The translations under genes were made by a program, and so were the position numbers. Shown here in pieces: positions 60,749 to 63,599 of a stretch of 63,599 bases of DNA. The stretch covers positions 1-63,599 of the forward strand of contig JBFMGQ010000018.1 of assembly GCA_040752515.1 (NCBI GenBank), in the 5' to 3' direction. Every line of letters begins with the position of its first letter. The first letter of the stretch is position 1. This DNA comes from Tenuifilum sp040752515. Its GTDB lineage: Bacteria; Bacteroidota; Bacteroidia; Bacteroidales; Tenuifilaceae. The notes beneath the pieces were generated by a model, which saw nothing but the letters and a program-made list of their open reading frames with translations, did not search any database and was not told the origin of the DNA.

Positions 60749-62209
60749 TTTTTTCCCTTCAATCTGTTTAATTGTCCACTCAAGGGCTTCCTCTAACATA
60801 TCGACTGGTGGATCGGTAATGAAGCCATTGTCGTGTAACGATTTTACCATGGAACGAGAGTATTCGATATCTTTTTTAGCAATATTATACGCTTCATCCC
60901 AGGTCATAGGTCGGCGGGCAACGCCGTCCTTTACAGCCTGAACAGCAACATCAGCAGCTTCAACGGGGAACACATTGGCCTCGTCCATGGTTGGAACAAT
61001 GTTATCGGGGTTGATACCACGCTTTTCAGCGTAGTTGGCCAGGGAGTGAGCAGCAGCGATGGCCATGTTATCGGTTATTTTTGATGCTCTAACCAGCAAA
61101 GCGCCTTTGAGAATTCCAGGGAAACCTAAAGAGTTATTTACCTGGTTTGGAAAATCACCACGGCCAGTAGCAACAATATAAGCACCGGCTTCTTTTGCGG
61201 CATATGGGTATATTTCAGGCACAGGGTTAGCACACGCAAATACAATGGACTTATCAGCCATTAGCCTAATCCAATCCTGTTTTATGGTATCGGGCCCAGG
61301 CGTGGAAAGCGATATTAACACATCAGCGCCTTTCATGGCCTCGTCCATGGTATTAATACAATCGGGATTGGTTTGTTCGCATATCTCCCATTTGCGGTAA
61401 AAACGACTATCGGCTTTAATATCGTCGCGTTTATGATGGAGCGCACCGTGCGAATCGAACATAATCATCTTTTTGGGGTCGCCACCATCGGCAATGATTA
61501 AGCGGGCTATGGTTGTGTTAGATGCTCCGGCACCAAAGAATACAATACGAACATCGCTTAACTTTTTGTTCACCAGTTTAAGGGCATTGAGCAAACCGGC
61601 AAGGGTAACACAAGCAGTCCCCTGAGCATCATCGTGCCAAACAGGAATTACACACTCCTCTCTCAATACGTCGAGAACCCGGTAACAATTTGGTTGTGAA
61701 ATATCCTCCAGATTAACAGCACCAAAGCTGTGCTGGCACATTTTAACAAAATCAATAATCTTTTCGGGGTCGTTTTTACCATCCTTGCCCTTACTATCTA
61801 TGCAAAGGGCAACAGCATCGACACCACCAAGGTACTTCATTAGGAAGGCTTTGCCTTCCATAACACCCAAACCACCTGGAGGGGTACAGTCGCCATCGCC
61901 AAGCACACGGGTTGAATCGCTGACCACAGCTACCAAGTTACCGCGGTTGGTTAATTCAAAAGAGGTATCGTTATTATCTCTTATGGTAGTGGAGATTTTC
62001 GACACACCTGGAGTGTACCATACATTGAACCAGTTAAAACCCAAAACCGGTGCTTTGGGTGCGGTTTGAATCTTTCCACCATAATGGTGATGAGCCTTTT
62101 CACTAAGGTATTTTAGGAATAAAGTTTTTCCTTTAGCTCGTTGTTCCTCTGTCCAGTTTTCGGGAAACATGTCGCCAAGGCGTTCTAATTTGATATTTAC
62201 CTTACCCAT
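60743..62209 (-). CDS. NAD(P)-dependent malic enzyme
   Basis: A 488-residue malic enzyme from the ATG at 62209 (MGKVNIKLERLG); 13 codons of upstream frame are rejected. N-terminal malic domain with FNVWYTPGVSKIS and the metal/catalytic stretch VSDSTRVLGDGDCTPPGGLG, then IPVWHDDAQGTACV and the NAD-binding FFGAGASNTTIARL. It decarboxylates malate to pyruvate and makes NAD(P)H. It lacks the phosphotransacetylase extension of MaeB (~750 residues). The stop lies inside the first unit of a heptamer repeat. It is divergent from sucD, so two C4-acid metabolism genes share this 201-base promoter region. Confidence 0.94.
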   Translation of the reverse strand: MGKVNIKLERLGDMFPENWTEEQRAKGKTLFLKYLSEKAHHHYGGKIQTAPKAPVLGFNWFNVWYTPGVSKISTTIRDNNDTSFELTNRGNLVAVVSDSTRVLGDGDCTPPGGLGVMEGKAFLMKYLGGVDAVALCIDSKGKDGKNDPEKIIDFVKMCQHSFGAVNLEDISQPNCYRVLDVLREECVIPVWHDDAQGTACVTLAGLLNALKLVNKKLSDVRIVFFGAGASNTTIARLIIADGGDPKKMIMFDSHGALHHKRDDIKADSRFYRKWEICEQTNPDCINTMDEAMKGADVLISLSTPGPDTIKQDWIRLMADKSIVFACANPVPEIYPYAAKEAGAYIVATGRGDFPNQVNNSLGFPGILKGALLVRASKITDNMAIAAAHSLANYAEKRGINPDNIVPTMDEANVFPVEAADVAVQAVKDGVARRPMTWDEAYNIAKKDIEYSRSMVKSLHDNGFITDPPVDMLEEALEWTIKQIEGKKG

Positions 62210-62410
62210 ATGGTTAACTTTTAATGGTTTAGCTGTAAAACTTGTCAAGTTATTTACAACACAAGTTACAAAATTCGCATTGAATAATCGAGTTTTTTCG
62301 ATATGTTTTACAATACATTTTTTTATTGCTATTTTTGATAAAAAAGTGTAGGTTTGAGGTCGGAAAATCTGTTATGTTTTTCTTGCTATTGATTAAACAA
62401 ATATCATTCT

Positions 62411-63283
62411 ATGAGCGTATTAGTAAATAAAAATTCCCGTGTTATAGTTCAGGGTTTTACCGGAGGCGAGGGTACCTTTCATGCATCTCAGATGATAGAG
62501 TATGGAACCAACGTAGTTGGTGGTGTTACGCCTGGCAAAGGTGGACAAATCCATCTCGATAGACCGGTGTTTAATACGGTTGCCGAGGCTGTTAAAGAAA
62601 CCGGAGCCGATGTTTCGGTTATTTTTGTTCCGCCTGCCTTTGCTGCCGATGGCATTATGGAAGCCGCTGCCGCGGGAATCAAGGTCATCGTTTGCATTAC
62701 CGAGGGTATTCCCACCAACGATATGGTTAAGGTGAAGCATTTCCTTGCCGATTATCCCCAAACCCGTTTGGTTGGCCCCAACTGCCCCGGTGTCATAACA
62801 CCCGAAGAGGCAAAGGTTGGAATTATGCCGGGATTTATTCATAAAAAGGGTCACATTGGTGTGGTTTCACGCTCTGGCACATTGACCTACGAAGCTGTTG
62901 ACCAGCTAACCAAATTGGGACTGGGTCAAAGCACCTGCATTGGAATTGGTGGCGATCCCATAATTGGAACAACCACGCTCGAGGCCGTTAAATTGCTTAT
63001 GGCTGACCCCGATACCCAAGGGATTGTAATGATAGGTGAGATTGGTGGTAGCATGGAAACCGATGCTGCACGTTGGATTAAGGAGAACGGGACTAAGCCT
63101 GTAGTTGGTTTTATTGCCGGGCAAACCGCCCCTAAGGGTCGCCGTATGGGTCATGCTGGCGCTATTATTGGCGGTGCCGACGATACTGCTGCTGCTAAAA
63201 TGAAGATTATGCGTGAATGCGGCATACATGTGGTGGAGTCGCCTGCAAATATTGGTCAAACCATGAAGGATGCGTTGAAATAA
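62411..63283 (+). CDS. sucD: Succinate-CoA ligase alpha subunit
   Basis: A 290-residue SucD: CoA-binding IVQGFTGGEGTFHASQMIEY, then LVGPNCPGVITPEEAKVGIM and the phosphohistidine loop GHAGAIIGGADDT. It makes succinyl-CoA from succinate, or runs in reverse with substrate-level phosphorylation. The partner sucC is not adjacent, so the subunits are encoded apart or sucC is outside the window. Own terminator downstream. Confidence 0.96.
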   Translation: MSVLVNKNSRVIVQGFTGGEGTFHASQMIEYGTNVVGGVTPGKGGQIHLDRPVFNTVAEAVKETGADVSVIFVPPAFAADGIMEAAAAGIKVIVCITEGIPTNDMVKVKHFLADYPQTRLVGPNCPGVITPEEAKVGIMPGFIHKKGHIGVVSRSGTLTYEAVDQLTKLGLGQSTCIGIGGDPIIGTTTLEAVKLLMADPDTQGIVMIGEIGGSMETDAARWIKENGTKPVVGFIAGQTAPKGRRMGHAGAIIGGADDTAAAKMKIMRECGIHVVESPANIGQTMKDALK

Positions 63284-63301
63284 TATTTGCAATAAATAGA
63301 T

Positions 63302-63338
63302 AAAGACTGGCTCTATTGAGGCCAGTCTTTTGTTTTTT
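63302..63338 (+). terminator. Intrinsic terminator after sucD
   Basis: Stem AAAGACTGGC/GCCAGTCTTT with a 10-base loop, followed by TGTTTTTTTA. Confidence 0.9.
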
Positions 63339-63344
63339 TATCGA

Positions 63345-63473
63345 TTACTCCTTCTCTTTAATGATAAGTGCCTCATTTTTACCTTTAATAAGCATTCGGA
63401 TAAAGTAAAAGGCTGTTGCAATCATAAGAAGTAATAATGTAAACCTAATCCAAGCATTTTCATATTTAAAGAA
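63345..63473 (-). pseudogene. C-terminal remnant of a membrane protein, cut by IS
   Basis: On the minus strand an open frame of 42 codons ends at TAA (63345-63347) and reads FKYENAWIRFTLLLLMIATA, then FYFIRMLIKGKNEALIIKEK. It has one hydrophobic helix and a Lys-rich end. The upstream part runs straight into the IS end at 63475, where stop codons occur. It looks like the tail of a small inner-membrane protein whose start lies beyond the element. It is too short for a family call. Confidence 0.5.
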
Positions 63474-63474
63474 T

Positions 63475-63599
63475 CACTACTGTCCGACAAAAAAAAGTAG
63501 AATAAGGGGGTTTCACCCGAAGGATTCGCCCCCGATGTTGTAGATTTGTTTTGCATACAAAATCACAACATGAGCAAAAATAAGGAAATAAAATTAGTC
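63475..63599 (+). mobile_element. Left end of an insertion sequence (partial)
   Basis: CACTACTGTCCGACAAAA at 63475-63492 matches, inverted, the motif at 106-124 near the window start. The following 80 bases lead to an ATG at 63570 with MSKNKEIKLV running off the window. Short N-termini rich in Lys/Asn are common in IS4-like (DUF4372) transposases of Bacteroidota; I could only compare by memory. Confidence 0.55.
63570..63599 (+). CDS. Transposase N-terminus (partial)
   Basis: Ten codons, MSKNKEIKLV, open to the window end, beginning 96 bases inside the IS terminus. Assigned as transposase only because of that position. Confidence 0.4.
   Translation, partial: MSKNKEIKLV

Noticed and set aside
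62420..62854. 144-residue minus-strand frame
   Set aside because: Antisense shadow of sucD, which has full family motifs.

Overview
The window is a segment of about 63.6 kb from a Bacteroidota chromosome, most likely in the Bacteroidales/Marinilabiliales range. The basis is AT-rich codon use, lipoproteins with short lipoboxes, promoters of the TTG-N19-21-TAnnTTTG type, a BtuG-type B12 lipoprotein, an HU-like/SPOR fusion protein, a GH92 mannosidase and a fused hisIE. The genus cannot be named from the sequence. Both ends look like opposite termini of one IS family: near-identical 18-19 bp motifs at 106-124 and 63475-63492, the first cutting a C69 dipeptidase gene and the second cutting a small membrane-protein gene.

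Layout. 0.1-9.8 kb: truncated dipeptidase, lipoprotein, universal stress protein, YebC, P-type Ca-ATPase, FMN-binding protein, YgjP-like metallopeptidase and an HU-like/SPOR membrane protein. 9.8-22.3 kb: a chemotaxis-like cluster, with a stand-alone receiver and a Crp/Fnr regulator reading left, and receiver, coiled-coil protein, STAS, CheY, CheA, CheW, CheR, degenerate histidine kinase, CheD, CheB and a membrane GAF/PAS protein reading right. 22.3-43.3 kb, nearly all on the minus strand: flippase, glycosyltransferase, methyltransferase, folD, ffh, an outer-membrane protein, argS, secA, ferritin, dnaX, metallophosphoesterase, cold-shock protein, GH92 mannosidase and an S9 peptidase. 43.4-50.9 kb: tRNA-Arg(UCU) with a duplicated 3' end, then the full operon hisG-D-C-B-H-A-F-IE behind a His-rich leader peptide and attenuator. 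51.1-54.5 kb: cobalamin riboswitch, btuB-like receptor and btuG-like lipoprotein. 54.5-57.0 kb: a DUF4384 protein and a stand-alone trpB preceded by two WWW leader peptides. 57.2-63.6 kb: TPR protein, DCC-family protein, sfsA, a YedK/HMCES protein, malic enzyme, sucD and the IS end.

The most unusual part is the chemotaxis-like cluster. It has complete core enzymes (CheA, W, Y, R, B, D) but no classical receptor or flagellar gene in the window. Several members depart from their family rules. A 584-residue coiled-coil protein carries a CheZ-like DxxxQ helix and an acidic tail ending in FF. A kinase-like ATPase has Asn where the phospho-acceptor His belongs. A STAS protein lacks the Ser of its phosphorylation loop. 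The cluster starts from a near-consensus promoter with an inverted repeat just upstream, shared with the divergent Crp/Fnr gene. The second highlight is amino-acid-specific attenuation: a his leader with seven contiguous or near-contiguous His codons and a readable 1:2/2:3/3:4 set of pairings, and two Trp-codon-rich leaders in front of a trpB that has no trpA partner here.
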